Assembly (NCBI GenBank): GCA_016794345.1
Contig: JAEUKE010000131.1
Span: 20,844 to 84,843 of the forward strand
Length of the DNA stretch: 64,000 nt
Reading direction: 5' to 3'
From: Myxococcales bacterium
GTDB lineage: Bacteria > Myxococcota_A > Polyangia > Polyangiales > Polyangiaceae
Below are positions 35,759 to 44,161 of the stretch, piece after piece (positions within the stretch are counted from its first letter, which is position 1; each line of letters begins with the position of its first letter). The notes beneath the pieces were generated by a model. It was not told the origin of the DNA, ran no database searches, and worked only from the letters and a program-made list of their open reading frames with translations. Made by a program: the position numbers and the translations under genes.

Positions 35759-35782
35759 CCCTCCTCCTCAATCGGAGGGGGG
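35759..35782. terminator. Bidirectional stem-loop between convergent genes
   Basis: Nine-base inverted repeat (CCCTCCTCC 35759-35767 with GGAGGGGGG 35774-35782, one G-T pair) around a TCAATC loop. The stop codon of the minus-strand gene sits in the loop. It resembles the stem-loops at 3772, 7605 and 46254. No T-run follows on either side. Confidence 0.55.
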
Positions 35783-37288
35783 CGTGCTCTCCCACGCCAG
35801 CCGCGCCACGAAGACGCTCTCGGAGGCCGCGGTGGTGAGCGGTCCTTGACCGAGATCCAGCCCCTGGCCCGCGACGACGCCGGTCACCAGGAGCGCGCCG
35901 TCTCGCGGGTGAATGGCTCGAACGCTCTGCGCGGACGCACCGTCGAACGCGCGGCCCGACACGAACGCACCCGAGCCGACGTCCAGACCGACCAAGATGG
36001 TCGCGTTCTCCTTCGAGAGCGGCTCACCGAGCACGGTGCCCTCCTCGAAGTTCCAGGCGCCGTTCACGCTGCCCGCCACGAAGACGCGTCCGCCGAAAGC
36101 GGTCGCATCGAGGTCGCCGTTGTCCGGTCCGAACGGGCGGGCCCAGATCGGGCTCGAGTCCGGGTCGACCCGCGTCGCGAAGCCGTTCGAGCCGTCGATG
36201 GCGGTCGGAAGGCTGACCGGCCCGAGATGCAGAGAGCCCTGGTAGGTGCCCACGGCCACGCAATCGTCGCCGAGCGAGGTCATGGCGGTGACGGCGGCGT
36301 CCGTCGTCTCGATCGCGGACACCGGCGAGCCGCTCTCGCGATCGAGTCGCGCTATCGCTGCGGTGCTTCCCGGCCCGTTGGGCCACGCGAACATCCCGAG
36401 CCCTCCACTCCCGAGACAGATCGCCCCAGACGACGTCACGGCGACGGCGAGCGCCTCTTCGTAGGCGGCCGAGCCCAGAGACCGAGACCACAGGGTCGCG
36501 CCGCTCGTGGGGCTGAGCCGAGCGAGGAACATGTCTTTGTCGCCGATGGCGGTCCGCGTGGCGTCGCCGAAGTCGACAGCTCCCTCGAATCCGCCGGCCG
36601 CATAGACCGCGTCGTGATCGGCAGCCAGGGCCCGGACCCGGACCGCGTCGGGCGCGCCGCCCGCGCTCGAGAACGACCGCGTCCAGACCGCGTCGCCCGC
36701 TCCGTCGAACGCGACGACGAAGCTCGCCGCCCCGCCCTCGGCGACGACGGGGCCCGTGCCGAAGTCGAGCGTGCCGGTGAGGTGCCCGCCGAAGACGATC
36801 AGCTCCGCCGCGATCGCCCCGCCTTCGATCGTCGCCTGCGCGAAGCCGGGGAAAGGTCGAACCCAGAGCACGTTCCCACACGGATCGACTCGAGCGAGGA
36901 GCACGCCTCGTTCGCCTGGATCGCGCGTGACTTCCGGGCCGAGAGCGGGGTGGTCGGCGTACGACGCGAGCAGGTAGAGCGTCCCGTCGGCCGCGGCGAC
37001 GGAGGCGGGCTCGGTGACCGCGCCGCTCTCCGGCAACACGAGGCTGAACGGGACGAGCGGCGGCTCACACGAGACGGAAGTCATGCCTCCCGTGCCCGTC
37101 GAGGAGGAGGTGGAGGCGTGCGTCGTGGTCGAGGTCGACCCGCTAGATGTCCCCGGCTCCGGCGCCCCGCCCGCGCCGTTCGATTGTGTCTCGTCGAGAT
37201 CGGTCCTCGCACCGCACGAAGCGAGCAAGATGGCAGAGCCGATCCACCCGAGACGGCCACTGGCTCGCCGTGACGGCATCGCCAGCAT
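35768..37288 (-). CDS. Beta-propeller-like lipoprotein
   Basis: 506 residues from ATG 37288 (ATG 37279 equally possible). Lipobox ILLASC, then GARTDLDETQ and a Ser/Thr/Gly linker to about 70. The remainder repeats a pattern of GTLDFGTGP, GAVDFGDAT, GSLHLGPVS, GQGLDLGQGP each followed by a strand and VFVARLA-type segment, indicating a repeated blade of about 60 residues as seen in myxobacterial SBBP-repeat-like proteins. Ligand unknown. Followed downstream by a stem-loop that its stop codon lies in. Confidence 0.75.
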   Translation of the reverse strand: MLAMPSRRASGRLGWIGSAILLASCGARTDLDETQSNGAGGAPEPGTSSGSTSTTTHASTSSSTGTGGMTSVSCEPPLVPFSLVLPESGAVTEPASVAAADGTLYLLASYADHPALGPEVTRDPGERGVLLARVDPCGNVLWVRPFPGFAQATIEGGAIAAELIVFGGHLTGTLDFGTGPVVAEGGAASFVVAFDGAGDAVWTRSFSSAGGAPDAVRVRALAADHDAVYAAGGFEGAVDFGDATRTAIGDKDMFLARLSPTSGATLWSRSLGSAAYEEALAVAVTSSGAICLGSGGLGMFAWPNGPGSTAAIARLDRESGSPVSAIETTDAAVTAMTSLGDDCVAVGTYQGSLHLGPVSLPTAIDGSNGFATRVDPDSSPIWARPFGPDNGDLDATAFGGRVFVAGSVNGAWNFEEGTVLGEPLSKENATILVGLDVGSGAFVSGRAFDGASAQSVRAIHPRDGALLVTGVVAGQGLDLGQGPLTTAASESVFVARLAWESTPPSD

Positions 37289-37346
37289 GTTACCCGGTCT
37301 CGGCCGTTCCTGTGGCGTCGCGCTCGGCGGATGGCAGCCGTGACCG

Positions 37347-37610
37347 TCACCCCCCTTGGAGGTACTGCCAGAAAAACGGGACGGCGAAGAGCAGGAGCAG
37401 GAGCACGAGCGCGATCCAGCTCGCGCCTCGCGGCGGACGGTGTCGCGTCGTGGCGTTGTATTGGAGGTCGGGGTGAGGGTCGCCGCCGCTCCGCGAGACG
37501 TCGAGCTCCTCGTCGGGGCGGCTGAAGATCCCGCTGCCCCCGCCGTCGTCGGGAGGGGCGGCCACGCCGAACGATTGCGGAGCGGCGTGGTCGGGGTCGG
37601 ACGGTGGCAT
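37347..37610 (-). CDS. Small tail-anchored membrane protein
   Basis: 87 residues from ATG 37610. The first 60 residues are polar (Pro, Asp, Gly, Ser; DPDHAAPQSFGVAAPPDDG), ending in a basic patch (TTRHRPPRG) and one hydrophobic helix (WIALVLLLLLFAVPFFWQYL) at the C terminus. Orientation is likely N-in. No family recognised. It follows the DUF4142 gene by 16 nt and may be its operon partner. Confidence 0.65.
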   Translation of the reverse strand: MPPSDPDHAAPQSFGVAAPPDDGGGSGIFSRPDEELDVSRSGGDPHPDLQYNATTRHRPPRGASWIALVLLLLLFAVPFFWQYLQGG

Positions 37611-37626
37611 GACGGTACTGTTTCTT

Positions 37627-38379
37627 TCAGACGCCGGGCGGCTCCGGCTTGGGCTCGGGCTGCTTGGGCTTCTGCACGGGCCCCTGCTCAAGCATCCGCT
37701 TGAGGTCCTGCGTGGAGGTGAAGTCGCTGTCGATCGACGAGCGTGAGCTCTGCACGAGGGCCTTGAGCGGCGCGCTCTTCACGCTCACGAGCGCCTGATC
37801 ATCGATGAACGACAGCGCCTCGCGTTGGTTTTCCATCATCACGTCGACGAACGCCATGTCGAAGCCTCGGCCGGTCTTGCCCTTCAGGGCGTCGAAGTCC
37901 TCCTGCATGTCCTCCGATTCGACGAGCGAGGTCTCCGACGGCTGCGGTGTCATGCCCGCCTGCTCGACCAACCCCTGACGTTTGCTCATGGCGTCCTTGC
38001 GGTGCGCGATCACCATCGCGGCGTAGTTCTGGACGAGCTGGCTCTTGGATCGCGCCGCCGCGAGCTTGGCGAGCTCGATGTCGCGCTCCTCCATGGCGGA
38101 GAGCACGGCCACGATCTGCTCGTCCGAGATCGTCATCGCGGCGTCGGTGCGACCCTCTTCGTCCTCGGGCGCACGTGCGGGCGTCTGTTCGGTGTGGTCC
38201 TGCCTGGCTGTCATCTGTGGCGCGGGCGAGGGCGCGCTGGGTCGGGGGGCGCTCACCGGTGTGACCTCTTGCACCTCCTCCGCGTAGCGCGCGGACGAGT
38301 CCTCGCTCCTGCTGCACGCCACGGACGAAGCGAAGACCGCCGCCAGGAGGGCGAGACTCCGACGAGATACGAGATCCAT
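37627..38379 (-). CDS. DUF4142-like lipoprotein
   Basis: 250 residues from ATG 38379, after a GGAGG ribosome-binding site 5 nt away. Lipobox SSVACS. A Pro-rich linker (about 40-80) precedes a helical domain (about 85-225) with repeated ALxxA patterns, HRKDAMSKRQ and MAFVDVMMENQREAL, which fits DUF4142, a ferritin-like four-helix bundle of unknown role found in the periplasm. The C terminus is Pro/Lys/Glu-rich (QKPKQPEPKPEP). ATG 38454 would add an unlikely 25 residues. Confidence 0.8.
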   Translation of the reverse strand: MDLVSRRSLALLAAVFASSVACSRSEDSSARYAEEVQEVTPVSAPRPSAPSPAPQMTARQDHTEQTPARAPEDEEGRTDAAMTISDEQIVAVLSAMEERDIELAKLAAARSKSQLVQNYAAMVIAHRKDAMSKRQGLVEQAGMTPQPSETSLVESEDMQEDFDALKGKTGRGFDMAFVDVMMENQREALSFIDDQALVSVKSAPLKALVQSSRSSIDSDFTSTQDLKRMLEQGPVQKPKQPEPKPEPPGV

Positions 38380-38468
38380 GTTTGCCTCCGATGAATGTGC
38401 CGAGAAGGCTGCTGCAAGACCGGGGCCGTCGGGATACCTTCTTTGATCCAACAAGGGAGCTTGCAGCC

Positions 38469-39938
38469 ATGACCGACGAGAACCTCTTCCAGCACGTCAC
38501 GAGCTTCGAGCAGGGAGAGATCTCAGGGAACGTGCGTCTCGGAAAGTTCGAGGCGCACTACGAGGAGCTCTTCGCCGAGGCCCTGGAGGACGGCGTCATC
38601 ACCTCGGAGGAGCGCGCGCGGCTCGAGAAGGCAGCCGAGTCGCTCGGCCTCGATCGGGATCGTGTGCTCGCGCTGGAGAAGGCGCTCACGGCGGCCTGGG
38701 AGACGCGCCACGCGGCTCCGGTGAGGGACATCTCTCAGATCGAAGCCCCGGCGATGTCGTTGCGCCCGCTCGAGCTCGAGAACGATCCGCAGGTCAAGGG
38801 GCTGCGCAAGCACATCCTCGAGCTGGAGGCGCGCATCCGCGATCTGGAGCGCGAGCTGGAGGAGGCGCGAGCGCACATCTCCGTCGACATCGACTTCTCC
38901 GACGTGGCCGCCGCCGCCGCGCCCCCCGACGACCCGGAGGAGCTGTACCGGCGCGTCCGCCACGATCCGCGTGACGCCACCAGCATGCGCGGCCTCTTTC
39001 GAGCGTTTCAATCGTCGGATCCCGATCGCGCCTGGTGCGTCGCGCACGCGCTCGCGTTCCTCGGCCAGGCCAACGACGAGGAGCGAGCGCACCTCGCTTC
39101 CCGCGATCCGGGCGGGCTCATCAAGCCGACCGCGTCGCTCTCGACCGACGCGTGGAAGCGCATGCTCTTCCATCCGGACGAAGAGCTGCTCACGGGCGAG
39201 ATCTTCGCGGTGGTGACAAGCCCCGTCCTCCTGGGGCGTGTCTCCGCGCTTCGTCATCAGAACGCGCTGCCCAAGCTCGATCCTGCGCGCCTCCAGGATC
39301 TCAAGACATCCACCGTGCAGGCCGTCCGCTGCTTCGGCTGGGCTGGGTCCATCCTCGGCATGGCCACGCCTCCGCTCTACGCCGATCCGACCTGGGACGG
39401 CGCGGTGGAGATGGTGCCGGGCGTGCCCCCGTCGACTCGCCTCGGGAAGCGCGCGCTGTCGGGGCGGGGCCCGCTCGAGCTGGCCTTCCTGGCGGGACGG
39501 CACCTCGCGAGCTACCGCGAGGACCATTTCCTCCGGATGCTCTTCCCGAGCATCCCGGATCTGGAGGACATCTTCCTCGCGGCGCTCACGATCGGTCAGC
39601 CCCAGCTACCGCTCGCGGCGCAGGCCAAGCAACGAGCCTTGCCCATCGCGAAGGCGATCGAGCCGCTGCTCGACCCGGCGCAGAAGGATCGGCTGCGCGG
39701 GCACTTCCTCCGGTTCGTCGAGGAGGGCGGCCGCACCAACCTGAATCGCTGGGCTCACGCCGCGGATCTCACGTCGGCGCGCGCCGGTCTCCTCCTCGCC
39801 AACGATCTCGGCGCCGCCAAGCGGATGCTCGAGCTCTCCGGAGACACGGAGATCGACGCGAAGATTGACGACCTCATCGTCTTTTTCACGGGGGATCGAT
39901 GCGCCCGGCTCCGCAAGCAGCTCGGCGTCGCGGGCTGA
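38469..39938 (+). CDS. TerB-like N-terminus, helical-repeat protein of unknown function
   Basis: 489 residues, soluble, from ATG 38469 behind a GGGAG site. Residues about 15-75 (KFEAHYEELFAEALEDGVITSEERARLEKAAESLGLDRDRVL) have the shape of a TerB/tellurite-type helical domain. A coiled coil follows (about 110-145, KHILELEARIRDLERELEEAR), then an all-helical region of about 330 residues. Proteins like this occur as uncharacterised families in Myxococcota. The end overlaps the start of the small Cys-rich lipoprotein by 40 nt. Confidence 0.7.
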   Translation: MTDENLFQHVTSFEQGEISGNVRLGKFEAHYEELFAEALEDGVITSEERARLEKAAESLGLDRDRVLALEKALTAAWETRHAAPVRDISQIEAPAMSLRPLELENDPQVKGLRKHILELEARIRDLERELEEARAHISVDIDFSDVAAAAAPPDDPEELYRRVRHDPRDATSMRGLFRAFQSSDPDRAWCVAHALAFLGQANDEERAHLASRDPGGLIKPTASLSTDAWKRMLFHPDEELLTGEIFAVVTSPVLLGRVSALRHQNALPKLDPARLQDLKTSTVQAVRCFGWAGSILGMATPPLYADPTWDGAVEMVPGVPPSTRLGKRALSGRGPLELAFLAGRHLASYREDHFLRMLFPSIPDLEDIFLAALTIGQPQLPLAAQAKQRALPIAKAIEPLLDPAQKDRLRGHFLRFVEEGGRTNLNRWAHAADLTSARAGLLLANDLGAAKRMLELSGDTEIDAKIDDLIVFFTGDRCARLRKQLGVAG

Positions 39939-40162
39939 TCGTCGCGCTCGGCGTGGCGCTCTCGGCCTGCCCCGAGCCGGAGCGCCCCGCCGAATCCTCG
40001 GCCGAGTGCGCCTCGCGCGGAGCGTGCACCAAGAGCGGGCGCTGCACGCTCGACCCCAAGTCGAAGAAGTGTGTCGTGGGCTCGGACAGCGACTGTGCGC
40101 GTGCCGACATCTGCCACGTGGAAAGGCGGTGCAGGAAGGTGGGCAGCGCCTGCGGAGAGTGA
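39899..40162 (+). CDS. Small Cys-rich lipoprotein
   Basis: 87 residues from ATG 39899, preceded by GGGGG. Signal ends ALSAC (lipobox, Cys near 24). The mature part holds eight further Cys in a regular layout (AECASRGACTKSGRC, KCVVGSDSDC, CHVERRCRKVGSAC), a likely disulfide-stabilised minidomain. It overlaps the helical-repeat gene by 40 nt in another frame. Function unknown. Confidence 0.68.
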   Translation: MRPAPQAARRRGLIVALGVALSACPEPERPAESSAECASRGACTKSGRCTLDPKSKKCVVGSDSDCARADICHVERRCRKVGSACGE

Positions 40163-40336
40163 CGCGCCTTCGCCCTCGCGACGGCCCGCCCGCCTGGCTC
40201 GACCATTGCGAGAACAGGCGACCATGCGCCCAGGGACGCGGTGTTATGGGGGAGCTTCGCCGGGCGACTCGGAGCCGAACGCCTCGAACGAACAGGGAAG
40301 TCACGAGCCAGTCGTCTCGGGCGTTTATCGCAGGGC

Positions 40337-41473
40337 ATGAGGCTCGGCTCGCAGCTGCGGCTCTTCCGCGCCCTGGGCTGGGCGGTATGGGGAGCATCTG
40401 GCTGGCCGAGCACCTGGGCCTGCACATGCCCGTCGCGGTGAAGTTCCTCCGCGAACAGCTGCTCGCTTGCGAAGGGGCCGTGGCGCGCATGCGACGCGAA
40501 GCTGCGGCCGCCGCGCGCATCCGCAGCCCACACGTGGTGCAGATCTTCGACCTGCAGGTCACGAGCGAGGGCATTCCGTACATCGTGATGGAGCTGCTCG
40601 AGGGCGAGTCGCTCGAGGACCACCTCGCTTGGCGCGGCCACCTGACCCTCGACGAGACCGCGGCGATCGTGAGGCAGGTCGGCGCAGCGCTCACCAAGGC
40701 GCACGATCTCGGGATCGTCCACCGTGACATCAAGCCGGAGAACGTCTTCTTGCTCGACGGCGAGCGCGAGATCTTCGTCAAGGTTCTCGACTTCGGCGTG
40801 GCCCTGGATCTGTCGGATCGCAGCGGTGCTCGCCTCACAATCGACGGTGCGCTCGTCGGAACACCGAGCTTCATGTCGCCCGAACAGATGATCGGGTGTG
40901 AGGTCGTGGGCCCGGCCGCAGACGTCTGGGCGCTCGGCGTGGTCGCCTACCGCTGCCTCACGCAGACCCTGCCGTACTCGGGGGACAGCGTCTAGGCGAT
41001 CGCCATCGCCGTGGACCGAGGTCCGCCCGAGCCCGCCTCGAAATACGTTCCCGATCTGCCGCCGTCGGTCGACGAGTGGCTCCTGCGGATGCTGGAGCCT
41101 CGCCCAGAGCGGCGGTTCCGCGACGCTCGCGCGATGCTCGAAGCCTTCGAGGAGGCCTACGCGATCGCGAAGGGCGACCGGTCTCGATTACCCACGGTGC
41201 GTGATCAAGAGCGTGCGCATCGTGCGGTCTTCACGGCTCGACGTGTCGACGGAGGCCACGACGCTGCGTGTCGGTCGCCCTCGGCCCTGGCGTCAGGCGA
41301 GGCGGTTCGCGGCCGCTTCGCTCATCCTGGTGGCGCTCGTGGTCAGCGTGTGGTTCGGCGCGTCGTCCTCGCGCGAGGCTTCTGCGGTCGAGGGGCTACG
41401 TCCCCTTCGGCGCGAAGCGCAGCCGGCCGAACCGAAGCGCGCGGTGGAAGTTGCCCCGGCCGAGAATCGGTGA
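40337..41473 (+). pseudogene. Broken Hanks-type Ser/Thr protein kinase
   Basis: The start (MRLGSQLRLFRALG, from ATG 40337) is in a different frame from the rest; one missing base near 40377 would join it to LGGMGSIWLAEH, the Gly-rich loop. The kinase domain then runs normally: VAVKFL, IVHRDIKPEN, VLDFGVAL, GTPSFMSPEQ. A TAG stop at 40993-40995 cuts it in the GDSV-AIAIAV stretch, although the same frame goes on with kinase-like RPERRFRDARAML. Beyond about 41200 the frame changes again, giving a membrane helix (AASLILVALVVSVWFGA). Two frame breaks plus a nonsense codon mark it as non-functional unless the assembly is at fault. Confidence 0.7.
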
Positions 41474-42193
41474 CCACGCGGCGCCGCCGTTGTCTTCCAT
41501 CGCGTAGAAGTTCGCGCGCCAGGTGTCGCCCGGCTTGGGAGGCGCCGCTTTCGCTTTTGTGAGGCTCGACCAGGGCAAGGCGATCTCCACCGTGTAGCCC
41601 TCGTCGACGTCCGACGCGTCGTCGAGCGTGCCGTGGATCGAGACCCCGCTCACGATCCGGCTCTTCCACTCCTGATGCCCGAACGGGCCGTCGGGCCCTC
41701 CGCGCGGGCTGTTGTAGCCGTCGAACTGGGAGTCGAAGACCAGGTTCTGCGGGCCGACCTGGAGCTCGTAGTAGTCGCGGTTGTCGCCGTCCCCGTCCGG
41801 GTCGAGCATGATCTCGACCGTGTCGCGCTCCCAGAGGTGGGGATCGTCCGCGCCTTTCGGAAATCCACCGCGCACGTCTCTGTCTTCGACCTCGAACGCC
41901 AGGTAGAGCGCGTCGTCGTTCCAGAACAGCGACACGACGCCGCAGACGCGACCCTTGGGCAGATCGGCGCCGGTGCCGGCGTCCACGAAGCGAGCCGTGC
42001 GCGCTGCGTGATGCCACTGCATCTCGGCGAGCTCGCCGTCGATCATCATCCGCTTCTCGCCCTGCGCCTCGTAGGGGACGTTCAGCTCGGGCACCGCGGG
42101 CTCGGGGCTCGCCGGCGCGGCGGACCGTGGCGCGGGGGCTGGCTCGGCGTTGGAGCAAGCGACCAGGAGGCAGAGGAGAGCGGCGCGGTGCAC
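41396..42193 (-). CDS. CBM9-like lipoprotein
   Basis: 265 residues from GTG 42193, behind GAGG; ATG 42220 is also in frame but would overlap the divergent gene's start. Lipobox LLVACS. The single domain (about 55-260) matches carbohydrate-binding module family 9: IDGELAEMQWHHA, FWNDDALYLAFEVEDRDV, VEIMLDPDGDGDNRDYYELQV and an end region GDTWRANFYAMEDN. Such domains bind sugars or occur on cytochrome-like proteins. Its end overlaps the decayed kinase's C-terminal remnant. Confidence 0.8.
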   Translation of the reverse strand: MHRAALLCLLVACSNAEPAPAPRSAAPASPEPAVPELNVPYEAQGEKRMMIDGELAEMQWHHAARTARFVDAGTGADLPKGRVCGVVSLFWNDDALYLAFEVEDRDVRGGFPKGADDPHLWERDTVEIMLDPDGDGDNRDYYELQVGPQNLVFDSQFDGYNSPRGGPDGPFGHQEWKSRIVSGVSIHGTLDDASDVDEGYTVEIALPWSSLTKAKAAPPKPGDTWRANFYAMEDNGGAAWSPILGRGNFHRALRFGRLRFAPKGT

Positions 42194-42218
42194 GGGTGAC
42201 CTCGTGTAGCCTAAGGCC

Positions 42219-43079
42219 ATGGCGGCGCGGCTCACCAGGGAGGGGGCGATGACGGGGTGGCGCAAGGTCGCGACCGCGACCTGGTCGTCGTCGTCCGAGG
42301 CATCGATCTTCGGGTGGCTCCACATCGACGCGACCAACCTGCTCGCCTGGATCGAGCGCGCCCGCGCCCGGACTTCCGCGCGCATCACGGTGACCCACGT
42401 GGTCGGCAAGGCCGTGGCGCTCGGCTTCGCCGACTGCCCCGAGGCGAACGCGGCGCTCTCGCTGCGCGGCATTTTGCGACGCGAGACGGTCGACGTGTTC
42501 TTCTCCGTCGCGGCGGAAGGGGGACGCAGCGTCGCGGGCGCGAAGGTGAGGCGAGCTGACGGGCTCGGGGTCGCGGAGATCGCGGAGCGGCTCGACGCGA
42601 GCGTCTCCCGCATCCGCAAAGACGGGGACACGCCGCTCCAGAGGTCGCAGGCCATGCTGAAGAGCCTGCCGGCCCCGGTCATCGCGGCGGCGCTGAAGGT
42701 CGTGTCATTTGCCTCGTTCGATCTCGGTCTGTCGCTCGATCGGCTTGGTGTTCCGACCGATCCTTTCGGAACGGCGATCGTGACGAACGTGGGGGTGCTC
42801 GGGCTCGAGCAAGGCTTCGCGCCGCTCATGCCCCACGGTCGGTCGCCGTGCATCGTGACCGTCGGCCGCGTTCGCGACCGGGTGTGGCCCGTCGAGGGCG
42901 AGCCGAAGGTCCGCCCGGTTCTGACGCTTGGTGCGACCTTCGACCACCGCATCGTGGATGGGCATCACCTCGGGAAGATCTCCGGACGCATTCGAGAGAT
43001 CCTCGAAGATCCCGAGCGAGCGCTCGGCGCGCCGGCGGCGCAGCCGACCGCCGCCGGTGCTACGCTCCGCGCCGAATGA
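42219..43079 (+). CDS. Free-standing 2-oxoacid dehydrogenase E2-type acyltransferase domain
   Basis: 286 residues, cytoplasmic. It covers only the catalytic domain of the E2 family: RRETVDVFFSVAAEGGRS, then FGTAIVTNVGVLG and the active-site FDHRIVDGHHLGK (HxxxDG). No lipoyl domain or E3-binding segment, and no E1/E3 genes are near. Similar lone domains in actinobacteria and Myxococcota have no proven substrate. ATG 42219 is used. Its stop overlaps the ATG of a 34-aa membrane peptide. Confidence 0.83.
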   Translation: MAARLTREGAMTGWRKVATATWSSSSEASIFGWLHIDATNLLAWIERARARTSARITVTHVVGKAVALGFADCPEANAALSLRGILRRETVDVFFSVAAEGGRSVAGAKVRRADGLGVAEIAERLDASVSRIRKDGDTPLQRSQAMLKSLPAPVIAAALKVVSFASFDLGLSLDRLGVPTDPFGTAIVTNVGVLGLEQGFAPLMPHGRSPCIVTVGRVRDRVWPVEGEPKVRPVLTLGATFDHRIVDGHHLGKISGRIREILEDPERALGAPAAQPTAAGATLRAE

Positions 43080-43180
43080 TCGGCATGTACGAAGCCATTG
43101 GTCTCGTCGCGATCCTCGTGGCGCTCGGGCTCGCTGGTTACTTCGCGTGGGTGGCCGCGAAGAAGCCCGACATGAAATGA
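43076..43180 (+). CDS. 34-residue single-pass membrane peptide
   Basis: ATG 43076 overlaps the E2-domain stop (ATGA), so it is translationally coupled. The sequence MIGMYEAIGLVAILVALGLA is a single membrane helix followed by FAWVAAKKPDMK, a positively charged tail. Too short for family assignment; its strict coupling and clear helix argue that it is translated. Confidence 0.55.
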   Translation: MIGMYEAIGLVAILVALGLAGYFAWVAAKKPDMK

Positions 43181-43247
43181 CGAGGGCGCGAAAAAAAATG
43201 CTCGCGCACCATTGACGAAACGAGGACCTGTGCCGATTCTAGTCATG

Positions 43248-43447
43248 CCTCGTCCGAGGCGTAAAAATTAGGTCGTGCAAGACGCGCGTCCCTATCACCG
43301 TCGCGGCAATGGCGAACGGGGAGACCGGAGGCGCGATACATGAACACCGCGTCCGCTGAGCTTGGTGCAGAGGAGCGGCCCTGGCGGGGGTACGAAAGCC
43401 GCCGGCCCCGTCGGCCTTGTGCTGACGGGGTTGTTCTTTTTTGTTTC
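43248..43447 (+). ncRNA. Candidate small RNA with intrinsic terminator
   Basis: About 200 nt without a convincing reading frame between a -35-like TTGACG (43212-43217; -10 weak) and a strong terminator at 43406-43447. The stretch contains hairpins (GCCTC/GAGGC near 43247-43260 and GGCGG/CCGCC near 43383-43403). It does not match SRP RNA, 6S, tmRNA or RNase P by any motif I could find. Existence as a transcript is inference; it could simply be the trailer of the upstream genes. Confidence 0.3.
43406..43447 (+). terminator. Intrinsic (rho-independent) terminator
   Basis: Stem CCCCGTC (43406-43412) and GACGGGG (43424-43430) with a short inner GC pair, followed at once by TTGTTCTTTTTTGTTT. This is the most canonical terminator seen in the window. 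It would end transcription of the E2-domain/small-peptide unit or of the small RNA candidate. Confidence 0.85.
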
Positions 43448-43455
43448 GCAGCCGT

Positions 43456-43483
43456 TTCGCGTGGGGCCCCAGCCCCACGCGAA
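43456..43483. repeat. 12-bp perfect inverted repeat
   Basis: TTCGCGTGGGGC (43456-43467) and its exact complement (43472-43483) around a CCCA loop. The right arm carries GCCCCACGCGA, the core found again in each of the tandem 41-bp units that follow. Confidence 0.85.
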
Positions 43484-43649
43484 GAGCGTTGGTGCGAGCT
43501 GAAGGGCCGAGAGCCCCACGCGAGGTGAGTCGTGGTGACCTGAAGGGCGGAGAGCCCCACGCGAGGAGGGTCGTTGCGACCTGAAGGGTGGAGGAGCCCA
43601 CTCGCAGAGGGTCGTTGTGACCTGAAGGGCGGAGGAGCCCCACGCGAAG
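43471..43649. repeat. Four tandem 41-bp repeats plus a partial fifth
   Basis: Units begin at 43471, 43512, 43553 and 43595, each starting AGCCC(C)ACGCGA-like and ending CTGAAGGGCGGAG-like, length 41-42 bp; a partial copy follows at 43636. Copies differ by 5-10 bases. The whole lies between the terminator and the convergent lipoprotein gene. There are no unique spacers, so it is not a CRISPR array. The stretch 43181-43651 (471 nt) otherwise contains only the small-RNA candidate, its terminator, the 12-bp inverted repeat, and a GCGCGA/TCGCGC hairpin with an A8 loop at 43186-43207. Confidence 0.85.
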
Positions 43650-43651
43650 AA

Positions 43652-44158
43652 TCAGTCTTCGGCCGGCATGAACGTCTGCTTCTTGCCGAGCGCCGCGTAA
43701 TCGGCGTTTCTGCCCTCACAGTCCGCGCGCGCCTGCTCCACCGTTCCATCGAAGCCGTCGCGGGCCTTGCCCTCGTAGTAGAGCCGGCGGTCACCGTCGT
43801 GCAGCAAGCAGACGCCCAGCTTGCCTGCTCGCGGGCAAGGCACCCTGGCGTACTTGCCGCGGATCAGGTCATTCTCGCAGGCTGCGGCGTCCTCTTCCTT
43901 CGGCTCAGCCAGGCTCTCCAGACACGTACCCCGTTCGCCGCGCATGTCGCAGCTGGATGTCGCCTGAGCGGAGTCGGCCGAAGCCGACGCTGCGCCCGTG
44001 GCTTCGGCGGAAGACGTGCGGCCCGGGGCCGGCGCTGCGGTCGTGCCGATCGAGGGGCCGGGCGGCGCGGGGCGCGGTTGATCACACGCGGTCGCGGCGA
44101 GCAGGACCGCGCCCAGCGCTAGGCCACACGCGAATGGCGTCGTCCGCGTCATCCTCAT
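43652..44158 (-). CDS. Lipoprotein of unknown function beside ffh
   Basis: 168 residues from ATG 44158 (ATG 44152 possible). Lipobox LAATAC (Cys near 25). A Pro/Ala/Ser linker (30-67) leads to a small Cys-rich domain of about 100 residues with six Cys (SSCDMRGERGTC, ACENDL, VPCPRAGKLGVC, ADCEGR). The start lies 3 nt after the ffh stop, so the gene is in the same transcript. No homologue recognised. Confidence 0.75.
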   Translation of the reverse strand: MRMTRTTPFACGLALGAVLLAATACDQPRPAPPGPSIGTTAAPAPGRTSSAEATGAASASADSAQATSSCDMRGERGTCLESLAEPKEEDAAACENDLIRGKYARVPCPRAGKLGVCLLHDGDRRLYYEGKARDGFDGTVEQARADCEGRNADYAALGKKQTFMPAED

Positions 44159-44161
44159 CGA

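Noticed and set aside
40990..41000. TAG in the kinase as recoding (pyrrolysine)
   Set aside because: Two further frame breaks in the same gene point to decay; no family reason for Pyl in this place.
43239..43643. 134-residue minus-strand frame across the tandem repeats
   Set aside because: Translates the repeats in a low-complexity way, has no ribosome-binding site and crosses the strong terminator in antisense.
43471..43649. Possible CRISPR array
   Set aside because: Units are contiguous without unique spacers, differ from each other, and no cas genes are in the window.
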